DNA of 43,279 nt from Candidatus Aminicenantota bacterium (GCA_029938635.1 JAOZUQ010000019.1:1-43279); one strand, 5' to 3'. Positions 1-8,326 are shown, counted from the stretch's first letter. The notes: generated from the sequence alone by a model not told the origin. Numbers and translations are program-made.

Positions 1-222
1 GTAAAACTTCTTAAATATTGCAATGAAAAATGGAAATAGCAAAAAAATAAAAAATTAGTCTGCACTCTTGACTATTATATTCTAATGGGCGTCCCGTATA
101 AATAATAGTTCATTACGGAAAAAGCCACTCTTGATTTAATACAAAAAAATTTTAATTTTTATTGAATAGAAAAAATGGAGAGAGTAGAATTTATTTTAGG
201 ATAAATCAAAGGAGGTTTTATC

Positions 223-2871
223 GTGACAAATAAATCATTTAAAAGTTTTTTAATCATTATTCTCATAATTTTTTCAGCAGCATTGTTCCTTCACTCCGGA
301 ACAAAGGTAGTGAAAAATACCGACCCCGTACTAAGACTGAAGTGGTATGCAAATCACGAAGTTATGAAAGAAAATTCCATGTTCAAAAATCTTCCCTGGC
401 AATTTCTGGGGCCGATCAATGTCAGCGGCAGAATGACCGATGTAGAGGTCGTCCAGCCTAAGGGAAAGAATTATACTATCTACATTGCCGGAGCATCAGG
501 CGGGGTCTGGAAAACAGAAAATGAGGGTACAACATGGGAACCTGTTTTTGAGAACAAAGCATCCACATCAATTGGAGATATTGCAATCGCTCCTTCAGAT
601 CAGGAAATTGTCTGGGTAGGGACCGGAGAGGCAAATATTTTCAGGAGTTCACAAACCGGAGCAGGGATCTATAAATCTACAGACGGTGGGAAAACTTGGG
701 AACATATGGGGCTCACCGATACAAATACTATCTCGAGGATCATCATCCATCCGAAAAATCCTGATATCGTCTATGTCGCAGCTTCAGGACATGAGTGGAC
801 AGACAACACTAAAAGAGGCCTCTACAAAACAATCGATGGGGGAAAACATTGGCGCAATATCAAATATATAAACGGCAGAACTGGAGCCATTGATCTCGTA
901 ATGGACCCTTCCGATCCTGATACTCTCTATGTTTCATTCTGGCAGAGGATAAGGCAGAAATGGAATGACCCAAGGATCGAGAAGGGATACAAATGGACTG
1001 CGATCTACCGGACCGATAACGGAGGAAAAGACTGGACTCCCGTAAACAAGGGCCTCCCCGAAGCAAAATACAGGGGAAGGATCGGTATCGACCTCTGCAG
1101 ATCAAAACCGAATGTTATATATGCATTTGTGGACAATTATAAAATAGGCGGTAACTGGGAAGAGGGTGAGATCGATTCTTACGGAAGACCAACGGGAGGC
1201 AAAATAAAGGGTGCTACTTTATACAGAAGTGATAATAAAGGGAACTCCTGGAAACAGGTAAGCGAAAATAATAAGTTTATGGAAAACCTCTCTTCCACAT
1301 ATGGCTGGGTCTTCGGGCAAGTTCGTGTAGACCCGAATAATGAAAATAAGGTTTATGTTATGGGGCTTGCATTGAATGTCTCTGAGGATGGAGGTAAAAC
1401 ATTCAAACGTCTCCCGGGAATGCACGGAGATCATCACGGCCTCTGGATAGACCCGGACAATTCCAGTTATCTTGTCAATGTAAATGACGGTGGACTTGCA
1501 ATTTCTTATGATGGCGGGAAAAAATTCAGAACATTTCCGGACAACCTCCCTCTGGTGCAATTCTTCAATGTAATGTACGATATGGGAAATCCTTTCCGGG
1601 TTTATGGTTCGGTACAGGATCACGGGAGTTTTAAAGCTTTCGTTGATCTCAGCAAAGGAAGATTCAACATCCCTGCTCAGAAATGGGATTATGCTCCCGG
1701 AGGAGAAGGCAGCAATCATGCAATAGATCCTACCAACACTAATAATGTATATTCTGCAGGATTCTACGGGACACTTATGAGGACTGATATAAAAAACGAT
1801 ATAACAAAGATCATAGTTCCGCGTCCGAAAAAAGGTGAAGCAAAGTACAGAGGACAATGGCTGGCCCCTTTCATTCTGTCCCCACATGATCCGAAAGTAA
1901 TATATCACGGAATGAATTATCTCTTCAGATCAAAAGACAGTGGCGAGACATGGGAAAAGATCAGCCCCGACCTTTCATATAACAAAGCGTCCATGAAAGG
2001 AGATATCCCCTACCAGACGATCTTCACAATTTCCGAATCGCCCCTCAAGCTCGGATTAATCTATGCCGGGACCGATGACGGAAGAGCCTGGCTAACCAGG
2101 AACGGCGGAAAGAAATGGGAGAACATTACAGGGAAACTCCCCTACAGAAAATGGGTATCAAGGATAATAGCCTCCCGGTATGATACCGGTACAGTCTATC
2201 TGACCCAGAATGGGAAACGAAATGATGATTTTACACCCTACATATGGAGATCAACAAATTTCGGGAAGACCTGGGAAAGCATCGTTTCAAATATCCCGAC
2301 CGGTCCGGTTAATGTTATAAGGGAAGATCCTTCCGACAAAAACATTCTGTATACCGGAACAGATTTTGGTGTTTATGTCTCCCTTAATATGGGGAAAAAC
2401 TGGCATGCTCTCATGAAAGAGATGCCCACAACCTACGTTCAGGACCTTGTGATCCATCCAGAGGAAGATATCTTAATTGCAGCAACTCATGGCAGGGGAA
2501 TGTACGCACTGGATGTCAGATATATTCAGGAAATGGCCAAAATAGGATTCGAAAAAGACCTCCATTTATTTAAACCTGAATGTGCAAAGCTTCCTAAATG
2601 GAAGATGTGGTATTGGGCAGGAACAAAGCCTGGAAATTTCGGATTCTGGCTGAATAAAGAAGCAAAAGTAAAAATTGAGATATCAGGGCCTGAAGGGAAA
2701 GTTGTCAGGACCATTAAATCAACCGGGACAAAGGGATTCAACTTTGTTAAGTGGGACCTGAAACCGGATAATCCGCAAAGGAGAGATCCTTTTGTTAAAC
2801 CGGGAGAATATAAGATAGAGTTAACAGCAGGTGATCTTAACTCCACTAATGTGATTGAAGTAAGAAAGTAA
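223..2871 (+). CDS. Exported Asp-box (BNR/sortilin-like) beta-propeller protein
   Basis: An 882-residue protein starting at GTG 223, chosen because AAAGGAGG lies at 208-214. Residues 9-27 form a hydrophobic signal or anchor segment. About ten Asp-box motifs (S/T-x-D/N-x-G-x-x-W) recur, for example STDGGKTWEHM near 150, TIDGGKHWRN near 205, SKDSGETWEKI near 570 and STNFGKTWESI near 685. This pattern is that of the large VPS10/sortilin-like or xyloglucanase-like propellers. The last ~90 residues look like a FlgD-type Ig fold, as often ends these proteins in uncultured bacteria. I infer an exported protein with one or two propellers. Sialidase-type Asp boxes are structural and do not prove hydrolase activity; I see no clear catalytic residues, so no substrate is assigned. 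Confidence 0.85.
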   Translation: MTNKSFKSFLIIILIIFSAALFLHSGTKVVKNTDPVLRLKWYANHEVMKENSMFKNLPWQFLGPINVSGRMTDVEVVQPKGKNYTIYIAGASGGVWKTENEGTTWEPVFENKASTSIGDIAIAPSDQEIVWVGTGEANIFRSSQTGAGIYKSTDGGKTWEHMGLTDTNTISRIIIHPKNPDIVYVAASGHEWTDNTKRGLYKTIDGGKHWRNIKYINGRTGAIDLVMDPSDPDTLYVSFWQRIRQKWNDPRIEKGYKWTAIYRTDNGGKDWTPVNKGLPEAKYRGRIGIDLCRSKPNVIYAFVDNYKIGGNWEEGEIDSYGRPTGGKIKGATLYRSDNKGNSWKQVSENNKFMENLSSTYGWVFGQVRVDPNNENKVYVMGLALNVSEDGGKTFKRLPGMHGDHHGLWIDPDNSSYLVNVNDGGLAISYDGGKKFRTFPDNLPLVQFFNVMYDMGNPFRVYGSVQDHGSFKAFVDLSKGRFNIPAQKWDYAPGGEGSNHAIDPTNTNNVYSAGFYGTLMRTDIKNDITKIIVPRPKKGEAKYRGQWLAPFILSPHDPKVIYHGMNYLFRSKDSGETWEKISPDLSYNKASMKGDIPYQTIFTISESPLKLGLIYAGTDDGRAWLTRNGGKKWENITGKLPYRKWVSRIIASRYDTGTVYLTQNGKRNDDFTPYIWRSTNFGKTWESIVSNIPTGPVNVIREDPSDKNILYTGTDFGVYVSLNMGKNWHALMKEMPTTYVQDLVIHPEEDILIAATHGRGMYALDVRYIQEMAKIGFEKDLHLFKPECAKLPKWKMWYWAGTKPGNFGFWLNKEAKVKIEISGPEGKVVRTIKSTGTKGFNFVKWDLKPDNPQRRDPFVKPGEYKIELTAGDLNSTNVIEVRK

Positions 2872-2896
2872 TTCAGTAAATTCTTACTAATAAAAG

Positions 2897-2925
2897 GTGA
2901 GCGGAGAAAAAACTTCTCCGCTCAC
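2897..2925. terminator. Bidirectional hairpin terminator between convergent genes
   Basis: A perfect 12-bp stem, GTGAGCGGAGAA (2897-2908) and TTCTCCGCTCAC (2914-2925), encloses a 5-nt loop. It lies between the plus-strand Asp-box gene (stop 2871) and the minus-strand PDZ gene (stop 2938). On the minus strand the stem is followed by CTTTTATTAG, a short U-rich tract. The plus-strand side has no good T-run, so termination should be stronger for the PDZ gene. Confidence 0.75.
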
Positions 2926-2937
2926 TATAAGTGGGGG

Positions 2938-4044
2938 TTAAATAAATATTTCTTCTTCCTTTTCTTCTTCTATAACTTTAAGTTTTTCATGAAGCTCTTT
3001 CTCTTTTAGTTTCTTAAGTTTTTTAATTTCATCTTTGTGCTTGATCTTCTCTTTCTTCATTTTTGTATGTTCTTTAATAAGATGAAGTTTTTCTTTATGA
3101 AGATTGCCATCCGCATCACGCCATACTCTCACTTTATTAACAATTTCAGGAATATTAAAATGAAAATCATGATCTCCAAAATGGAGCCCTTCGCCCCCGA
3201 AGAACATAGCTCCAGGAAATGATCTCTCACCAAGTTCAGCAGTGATATTCTTTACTTTCTTATGCCTGAAAATTTTGATTTTTATCTTGTCACCTTTCTT
3301 CTTTTCGTGAATGACCTTTGAAACATCTCCGGGGCCTTTAATTGTAAGCCCTTCGATCTTGAGGATAACATCACCCGACATCAAACCTGCCTTTGATGCA
3401 GCACTGTCCTTTGTCACATTCATGATCAATGCACCGCCATCCTTTTTTACACCAAAATATTTTGAAAAATTATCATCCATCGTCCTCATCTCAACACCAA
3501 GGTAAGCTCTCTTCTTCATCTTCCACTCTTTAAGCCCTTTCAATTTCTTCAGCTCTTTCAACTCTTTCAAGCCACTCAACTTCCCATGGAGTTTATCACC
3601 GAGTATTCTGAACTCATCTCGACCTTGCTTGAAGAAGAACTCATTCATCTTCTTCTTACCCAGAACAACCGACGCTGACATATTCTTCCCGTCCCGTACA
3701 AATTTAACTCTCACTTTTGTTCCGGGAGCTTTACTGCTGACAACATCTACAAGATCATCCGGCCTGCGTGTTTTGGTATCACCAACAAACTGGATCACAT
3801 CATACTTTTTCAATCCTGCTTTAAAAGCAGCTTCATCCTTTGTGACACCTGTTACGAGTACACCGAACTTCACACCAAACTCTTCTCTGTCATCACCGGA
3901 AAGCTTCTCGATATTCACTCCGAGAAATCCCTTCCCTTCTGCTTTTCCAGCATAACTCTGAACTGTAATTACTGCAAATATCAGCAGAAAAGTAAGCAGG
4001 ACAAGATGCGTCCTGCCATGTAGATTCTTCTTTAAAATTTTCAT
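2938..4044 (-). CDS. Exported double-PDZ-domain protein, lysine-rich C-terminus
   Basis: A 368-residue protein. I place the start at ATG 4044 because GGAGG lies about 6 nt upstream; an in-frame TTG at 4056 would include the SD itself. A signal peptide or anchor lies at about residues 10-32. Two PDZ domains follow, roughly 35-120 (GFLGVNIEKLSGDDREEFGV, then GLKKYDVIQFVGD) and 180-270 (AYLGVEMRTMDDNFSKYFGV, then GLMSGDVILKIEG). A leucine/lysine-rich linker separates them and a charged K/E-rich helix ends the chain. The PDZ pair resembles those of DegP/HtrA proteases, but there is no trypsin-like His-Asp-Ser domain. It is therefore probably a periplasmic scaffold or protease adaptor. Function is otherwise unknown. 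Confidence 0.8.
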   Translation of the reverse strand: MKILKKNLHGRTHLVLLTFLLIFAVITVQSYAGKAEGKGFLGVNIEKLSGDDREEFGVKFGVLVTGVTKDEAAFKAGLKKYDVIQFVGDTKTRRPDDLVDVVSSKAPGTKVRVKFVRDGKNMSASVVLGKKKMNEFFFKQGRDEFRILGDKLHGKLSGLKELKELKKLKGLKEWKMKKRAYLGVEMRTMDDNFSKYFGVKKDGGALIMNVTKDSAASKAGLMSGDVILKIEGLTIKGPGDVSKVIHEKKKGDKIKIKIFRHKKVKNITAELGERSFPGAMFFGGEGLHFGDHDFHFNIPEIVNKVRVWRDADGNLHKEKLHLIKEHTKMKKEKIKHKDEIKKLKKLKEKELHEKLKVIEEEKEEEIFI

Positions 4045-4122
4045 AACTGCCTCCAATTTGATTTATTACCTCTTTAGACAACAGGAGGAGTTAAAAAGTT
4101 TCAAAGAACATTAATTTTCAAA

Positions 4123-5169
4123 TCACTTCAGGTCAACATCAACCTTGTATAGTTCCCACATCTCTTCATCAATATTTTCTTTCAGATAATAATACTTCCC
4201 ATTATATATCTTATAGAACCTTACAGGCCTGCTGAAAATTTTACTTACGACATCCATCTCAATCGGGGCAGGTAAAAATATTTTTTTTATAATCTTTCCA
4301 TTAAGGTCCAAAACAATAAATTCAGCTTTATTGTCTTTCAGGGTATTTGTTTTTGCATAGATCAGTCCATTATCAATCACCATGTCCTGAATGACCGGCA
4401 GAAAATCACCATTTGTGAATTTTACAATTTTTTTAAAATTTTCCCAACCCAATTCTTTTATTAACGGGTTCTCTTTCAACATATTTTCGGCATGCTTCCT
4501 ATACTCATCAGTGAAGCTTACCTTTTTGAAATCTTTCCTGATCTCCCCGGCACTATTCCCGTTCAGATCATAAACTGATATGAGAAAACCTTCGTGAGTG
4601 TTCTCGATATATATTTTATCACCTGAGATCCCGATGTTTACTCCATCAGCAGTAAGATCCACCCTGTTCTGGCCACCTGACATTTTTTGCTTATGAAAAA
4701 CCTTTATTGTTTTCAAATTTTCATCAAGGATCACAGCTTCAAAATATGCTACCCCTTTATCCCCCGGTTTGAATCTTAATGCGAAAAAATTATCTTTAAC
4801 AGGATAAAGATAATTTGTGAACAATGGAATTTTGAACTCTTTAATAACATCTCCTTCAAGTGAAAATAAGATCACTTTATCCATACTCACGGTAAAGAAT
4901 GAGTCTTTCAGAGGAATAATATAATTGGTTACAGATGGAGACGTTTTTAATTCCCCGGGACCTTCACCCTTTCTTCCGAATTTCTTTTTAAACTTCAGAT
5001 CTTTAATATCATAAGAATAGATCTCTGCACCCTCAACCAACAGCAAAGTATCACCAACGATCTCCATCAACTCCGGCTTGTTTATCTCCTCCAGGTCGGC
5101 AAGTTTCTCCGCCTGTACTAAATTTAAAGCTATTAATAGCATTAACAATATGAATATTATTTTTTTCAT
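4123..5169 (-). CDS. 6-bladed beta-propeller exported protein
   Basis: A 348-residue protein starting at ATG 5169 with AAGGAG about 6 nt upstream. Residues 1-20 (MKKIIFILLMLLIALNLVQA) are a typical signal peptide. Near residue 60 is FGRKGEGPGELK, the hallmark Gly/Pro turn of the 6-bladed propeller family common in Bacteroidetes and related uncultured bacteria (NHL/TolB-like fold). Repeated beta-strand patterns such as IYSYDIKDLKFKKKFG and FIVLDLNGKIIKKIFL fit propeller blades. No catalytic residues are recognisable. It probably acts outside the cytoplasm as a binding protein. The 390-nt gene-free stretch upstream contains two inverted-repeat elements. Confidence 0.75.
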   Translation of the reverse strand: MKKIIFILLMLLIALNLVQAEKLADLEEINKPELMEIVGDTLLLVEGAEIYSYDIKDLKFKKKFGRKGEGPGELKTSPSVTNYIIPLKDSFFTVSMDKVILFSLEGDVIKEFKIPLFTNYLYPVKDNFFALRFKPGDKGVAYFEAVILDENLKTIKVFHKQKMSGGQNRVDLTADGVNIGISGDKIYIENTHEGFLISVYDLNGNSAGEIRKDFKKVSFTDEYRKHAENMLKENPLIKELGWENFKKIVKFTNGDFLPVIQDMVIDNGLIYAKTNTLKDNKAEFIVLDLNGKIIKKIFLPAPIEMDVVSKIFSRPVRFYKIYNGKYYYLKENIDEEMWELYKVDVDLK

Positions 5170-5299
5170 TCTATCTCCTTTTCAACATTACAACGGACTA
5201 TACAATCATCAGGTTAACAAAGATTACTCCTTTTGATTAACTAGACATGTGGCACTTCCGTGTTGGATAATATTACTGATATTTGTATTTGAATATATT

Positions 5300-5435
5300 T
5301 CAGGCGTAGCCTTCTTATCTGCTGTTGCGGCCACCTCAGGGGTGACTCGTTAATATCGATCACCCCGGGGACAGGAAGCGGAGACGGATGAGAACATCCG
5401 GAGCGGGAGCTAAGCAGATGATGGCAAAAGCCTGA
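5300..5435. other. Structured inverted-repeat element (unassigned RNA- or MITE-like)
   Basis: This G+C-rich block sits in an AT-rich gap between 5170 and 5560. Arms TCAGGC (5300-5305) and GCCTGA (5430-5435) close it. Inside them ATCTGCT (5317-5323) pairs perfectly with AGCAGAT (5413-5419). Two hairpins are enclosed: GGGGTGA (5339-5345) with TCACCCC (5360-5366), and CGGATG (5385-5390) with CATCCG (5395-5400) around an AGAA loop. Flanks outside the block can extend the outer stem imperfectly. The multi-branched shape fits a structured RNA or a small non-autonomous element. I could not match it to a known riboswitch, and the strand of action is undetermined. Confidence 0.5.
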
Positions 5436-5515
5436 CTCAAATTGATGGTGTTCAGGAATATAGTAATTGAGAGACAGTTTTGCAGTATCAAAAGGAATTG
5501 TATAAAAAATTAAGC

Positions 5516-5555
5516 TGTCTATAAAAAAGAGAACCGTCCCTAATTTTTATAGACA
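5516..5555. repeat. REP-like palindrome with GGGACGGTTCT core
   Basis: TGTCTATAAAAA (5516-5527) and TTTTTATAGACA (5544-5555) form a perfect 12-bp inverted repeat around a 16-nt centre. Read on the minus strand, that centre contains GGGACGGTTCT. From memory this core resembles palindromes scattered near REP-associated (Y1) transposases, but none is present here. It begins 5 nt after the stop of the minus-strand GIY-YIG gene and is followed on that strand by a T-rich stretch, so it could also act as a terminator. Confidence 0.5.
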
Positions 5556-5560
5556 AAATT

Positions 5561-5845
5561 TCATAGATTATTAAAAAGGCTGGGATTGGAAATAAGGGCA
5601 GTTTTTTTAGACCTGGAAAGATTTTTGATCTTTATTTCATATTTAAGTGCAGAACCATGAGAATCTGTATTCCTGCTGAATATTATTTCCAGCGGCCCCC
5701 TTCCCCTCAAATATTTCGCCCCCTTTCCTGACCTGTGTTCCTCAATCCTTTTATCTATGTCTTTGGTGATACCGGTATAATAACTGCCATCACCACATTT
5801 CAGAATATAGACATACCATTCATCAGGAGTTGAGCTCTCAGTCAT
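5561..5845 (-). CDS. GIY-YIG nuclease-superfamily protein (UPF0213/YhbQ-like)
   Basis: A 94-residue single-domain protein of the usual length for YhbQ-type GIY-YIG proteins. It begins WYVYILKCGDGSYYTGITKD (residues 10-29), where VYI and YTG are the GIY and YIG elements, followed by DIDKRIEEH with the conserved Arg. The usual downstream Glu is plausible in the ALKYEIKIKNL segment. The start ATG at 5845 overlaps the end of the upstream PPDK regulator gene by 8 nt (ATGACTGA), so translation is probably coupled. Family members are poorly characterised and may act in DNA processing. No SD distinct from the upstream coding sequence is seen. Confidence 0.85.
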   Translation of the reverse strand: MTESSTPDEWYVYILKCGDGSYYTGITKDIDKRIEEHRSGKGAKYLRGRGPLEIIFSRNTDSHGSALKYEIKIKNLSRSKKTALISNPSLFNNL

Positions 5846-6674
5846 CTGTATTCTCTACATAAGATGATTCACCCTCAGAGTCCTTAATTCTGTTCAGAAT
5901 ATCAGATGCAATTTCCTCGATGGGTTTATTAGTGACATCAATAATAGAGCATCCTTTTATGTTCCGGAAAATTTTTTTTGCATACTTTAATTCCTCTGTT
6001 ACATATTCAATATCCGAATAACTCCCTGTTGATCCACCAAGATAGTGATCCCTGACACTTCTCAGCTCAGAAAGGTTTTTTGGATAGGTCGACAGGCCGA
6101 ATATATAAAGGTTTTTAAGGTCATAAATGATCCCCGGTGGATCAATATTCAATATTATCGGGACATTAGCAACCCTCCACCCTTTAAATGCCAGGTAGAT
6201 GCTGAGAGGGGTTTTAAATGTCCGGGATACTCCGAGCAGCACAACTTCACCTTTATCTATCTCCTCAACTCTCTGCCCGTCATCATGCCTGAATGCAAAC
6301 TCCATTGCCTCGATCCTCTGGAAGTATGATCTGTTCAGCTTCCTGAACATCCCCGGAGTTTCAACAGGAGAATAATCAAGCTGACGGGAAAGTTGAGCAA
6401 GGAGCGGCCCCATGAGATCGATTGTCTCAACATCATATAAACGGCCGAGTATCAAGATTCTGTCCCGAAGGTTTTTTGATACTATGGTATGAACAACAAA
6501 TCCTCTATTGACCTTTGCTTCTTCCATTATCTTCTTTATGTCAGAATCAGTATGAACATTGGACCTTATATTTATTTTTACATTAACCTTTCCGAATTGG
6601 GCCATAGCAGACTGAAGTGCTCCCTCTGCGGTCTTACCCGTTCCGTCTGATATTACATATACCTGATGTTTCAT
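5838..6674 (-). CDS. Pyruvate, phosphate dikinase (or PEP synthase) regulatory protein, DUF299 family
   Basis: A 278-residue protein when started at ATG 6674 (MKHQVYVISDGTGKTAEGAL), matching family length; an in-frame TTG at 6725 would add 17 unconserved residues. Family members are bifunctional Ser/Thr kinases and phosphorylases that inactivate PPDK or PEP synthase with ADP and reactivate it by phosphorolysis. Visible hallmarks are the N-terminal ISDGTGKTAE, the HDDG at 130-133 and the P-loop-like GVSRTFKTPLSIYLA at 148-162. It lies 82 nt downstream of the HPr-kinase-like gene on the same strand and overlaps the GIY-YIG gene. Its target enzyme is not in the window, and sequence alone does not say whether that is PPDK or PEP synthase. 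Confidence 0.92.
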   Translation of the reverse strand: MKHQVYVISDGTGKTAEGALQSAMAQFGKVNVKINIRSNVHTDSDIKKIMEEAKVNRGFVVHTIVSKNLRDRILILGRLYDVETIDLMGPLLAQLSRQLDYSPVETPGMFRKLNRSYFQRIEAMEFAFRHDDGQRVEEIDKGEVVLLGVSRTFKTPLSIYLAFKGWRVANVPIILNIDPPGIIYDLKNLYIFGLSTYPKNLSELRSVRDHYLGGSTGSYSDIEYVTEELKYAKKIFRNIKGCSIIDVTNKPIEEIASDILNRIKDSEGESSYVENTDD

Positions 6675-6756
6675 CTTAATTTCCTGATCTTCTTTTTCAT
6701 AAAATCCCTGATAAATACTCTTCAACGATAACTATAAAAGAAATTACACGAAGAAT

Positions 6757-7698
6757 TCAAGTCCGGAATTCAGAAATCTTCTCAACCTCCTTCCAGAAAG
6801 TATTATCAATCTTGAGATTATACGAATAGGAATTAACATTTCTCACAAAGCTGTTTAAATTTAAGAAATACTTTTTGTTAAATTCAACAATATTTTTCCG
6901 ATCCATTTGTAATACAAAATGTTCATTTGCCTGCTTTACAAGTTCGGTCAGAAGACATAAAGCCTCACCCTTACCGGCAGGTTCCAGTTTAGCCTCAGGG
7001 CCTCTGTCTATGAAGATAACAGTCCCGAGTTCAACAGGGTTACTGAAATCAACAGATTTAAACCTCACCTTATCTTCTTTCCATAACACTCTGCTCCAGG
7101 TCGGAAAAGGGTGCGCATAATAGCTGCCATTTTTATTTTTAACTATGAGAGTAAGATCATCCGACAGAGAGTACCATGGTGGGAGGAACATCCCGCTTGC
7201 CGTCGATTTCCCGGACCCTGATGCCCCGGCAAGTAGAACTCCTCTTTTTTTTTCAGATCCTGCCGGTTGAAATTTAACAAGCCCGGAATGGATCAGAAAA
7301 CCTCCTTTATCAAAAAAACAACCACCGATCAATGCCGAAAGCCTGGATAAATGTCTCCACATCCACTCCTCTTCAGACAAGTAATTAATCGAACCATCAC
7401 TATTCCTGGCCGGGGTACCATCCCTCATAAAGATCCTCGGTGTTTCTTCAGGATCGAGCTTAAAAAAGAATTTCTCTCCATTTTTACCACTAACCATTTT
7501 ACCGAACCTGGAAGTTCCTGTATTTGTACCAGCAGACATCAAAATAATATGACTGCCTGTCTCAGAGGAGATTTCTGTTCTGTTCAGGCTGAGTGACTCC
7601 CCGAACAGGGAGAAAACCTTCTCAGCTTTTGGATCAGCACAACTGACTGCAATTGAGCCTGCTTCTGTTTCAAGGACAAAACTCTCCAATTTAATCAC
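6757..7698 (-). CDS. HPr-kinase-like P-loop protein of a RiPP-type cassette (ScmC/HprK-related)
   Basis: About 313 residues. The open frame extends to 7782 inside the PqqD-like gene, so the real start is probably GTG 7698, which overlaps that gene's stop, or TTG 7689, which is better spaced from a GGGGAG. With the GTG start, motifs are HSG at 137-139, Walker A GASGSGKST at 158-166 and SDD at 179-181. This order (IHSG, P-loop, SDD) is typical of HPr kinase/phosphorylase relatives found beside PqqD-like proteins in peptide-modification loci, for example the SynChlorMet ScmC and HprK-rel-A groups as I recall them. In some lasso-peptide loci a related kinase phosphorylates the precursor. I infer a role in modifying or delivering the adjacent precursor; HPr itself is not encoded nearby. 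Confidence 0.8.
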   Translation of the reverse strand: MIKLESFVLETEAGSIAVSCADPKAEKVFSLFGESLSLNRTEISSETGSHIILMSAGTNTGTSRFGKMVSGKNGEKFFFKLDPEETPRIFMRDGTPARNSDGSINYLSEEEWMWRHLSRLSALIGGCFFDKGGFLIHSGLVKFQPAGSEKKRGVLLAGASGSGKSTASGMFLPPWYSLSDDLTLIVKNKNGSYYAHPFPTWSRVLWKEDKVRFKSVDFSNPVELGTVIFIDRGPEAKLEPAGKGEALCLLTELVKQANEHFVLQMDRKNIVEFNKKYFLNLNSFVRNVNSYSYNLKIDNTFWKEVEKISEFRT

Positions 7699-7999
7699 TC
7701 TCCCCGGGCTCGATTCGATTTTGTTCTTTGAATTTAATGAACATTCTCCTGTCCAGTCGTCTGATGAGATCTGTAACATCATCTTCAGCTCTTTCCAATT
7801 CCACTGAAAACTCAGAGATCATAACTTTTATTATATCTTTTGTTGTTCTTTTCCCGTTAATCTTTTCCCAGATCAGAAGCCCTGTTAAGTTAAGGCCCAT
7901 TGTTTCGGCAGTTAAAGCATTAAAAAGGACAGCATAGTCTTTCAGGTCATCAATTTTGATAATATTCTTTGATTTTTCGGGAGTAAAACTGATGTTCAT
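7691..7999 (-). CDS. PqqD-like peptide chaperone (RiPP recognition element)
   Basis: A 102-residue protein from ATG 7999. The central pattern LNLTGLLIWEKINGKRTTKD (about 36-55), then the F-S-V-E-L helix and DDVTDLIRRLDRRMFI, is the PqqD/RRE winged-helix signature (LN-x-TG-xx-IW ... DG-x-RT-xx-(E/D)I ... DV-xx-(F/L)-(L/I)-xx-L). PqqD proteins bind the leader of a ribosomal precursor peptide and present it to the modifying enzyme. It lies 30 nt downstream of the precursor-like gene and its end overlaps the HPr-kinase-like gene, so the three are one transcription unit. No clear SD precedes the ATG; a TATAAT at 8006-8011 (complement) lacks a good -35. Confidence 0.85.
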   Translation of the reverse strand: MNISFTPEKSKNIIKIDDLKDYAVLFNALTAETMGLNLTGLLIWEKINGKRTTKDIIKVMISEFSVELERAEDDVTDLIRRLDRRMFIKFKEQNRIEPGESD

Positions 8000-8029
8000 A
8001 CAGAAATTATATCAGAAATAAAAAAAAGA

Positions 8030-8326
8030 TCAGGTAACTTGCATTCCGGTTCGGCACCCGTCCGGATCGCTTGAACCCCCACCGCCTGCTTCACAATACC
8101 AGGGATTATTCCCTGAAATACAATCACCCTGTCCCGGGCTGCTTCCAGTACTGCATACCGGACCTGTCCATCCTCCTGTCCCGGTCTCACATTGCTCTGA
8201 TGCTGCACCGGCTGCACTTCCGCTGAAACAACCATTAATCACATCTTCGCCAGTTACAGTTCTCGATTTTGCCCCGAGATCAAAACACTTCGGAGATTCA
8301 TATTTCTTTTTTTTAATTTTTCCCAT
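8030..8326 (-). CDS. Putative RiPP precursor peptide, Cys/Gly/Ser-rich
   Basis: A 98-residue peptide from ATG 8326. The first ~30 residues are basic then mixed (MGKIKKKKYESPKCFDLGAK, followed by SRTVTGEDVING) and look like a leader of the K-K-Y-x-x-P-x-x-x-x-L type. The remainder is low-complexity Gly/Ser/Thr with regularly spaced Cys, for example SEQCETGTGG, GPVCSTGSS, GDCISGNNPWYCEAGG and DGCRTG. There are seven Cys in total. It is the first gene of the unit encoding a PqqD-like protein and an HPr-kinase-like protein, and has its own near-consensus promoter. The leader/core boundary and final modification are unknown. It could instead be a secreted Cys-rich peptide, but the PqqD neighbour favours a modified peptide. 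Confidence 0.7.
   Translation of the reverse strand: MGKIKKKKYESPKCFDLGAKSRTVTGEDVINGCFSGSAAGAASEQCETGTGGWTGPVCSTGSSPGQGDCISGNNPWYCEAGGGGSSDPDGCRTGMQVT

Noticed and set aside
1..222. Promoter of the Asp-box gene
   Set aside because: TTGACT and TATAAA are both present, but spaced 23 nt apart; no acceptable pair was found.
1219..1908. 229-codon open frame antisense to the Asp-box protein gene
   Set aside because: It lacks an SD and family features and lies wholly opposite a well-supported gene.
5300..5435. Known riboswitch (TPP, cobalamin, SAM, c-di-GMP) or 6S RNA
   Set aside because: None of the conserved core sequences of these classes is recognisable; the element is left unassigned.
5170..5560. 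Retron or group II intron
   Set aside because: No reverse transcriptase is encoded in the window and no domain V-like hairpin was seen.
6757..8326. Lasso peptide cluster
   Set aside because: No asparagine-synthetase-like cyclase or transglutaminase-like leader peptidase is present.
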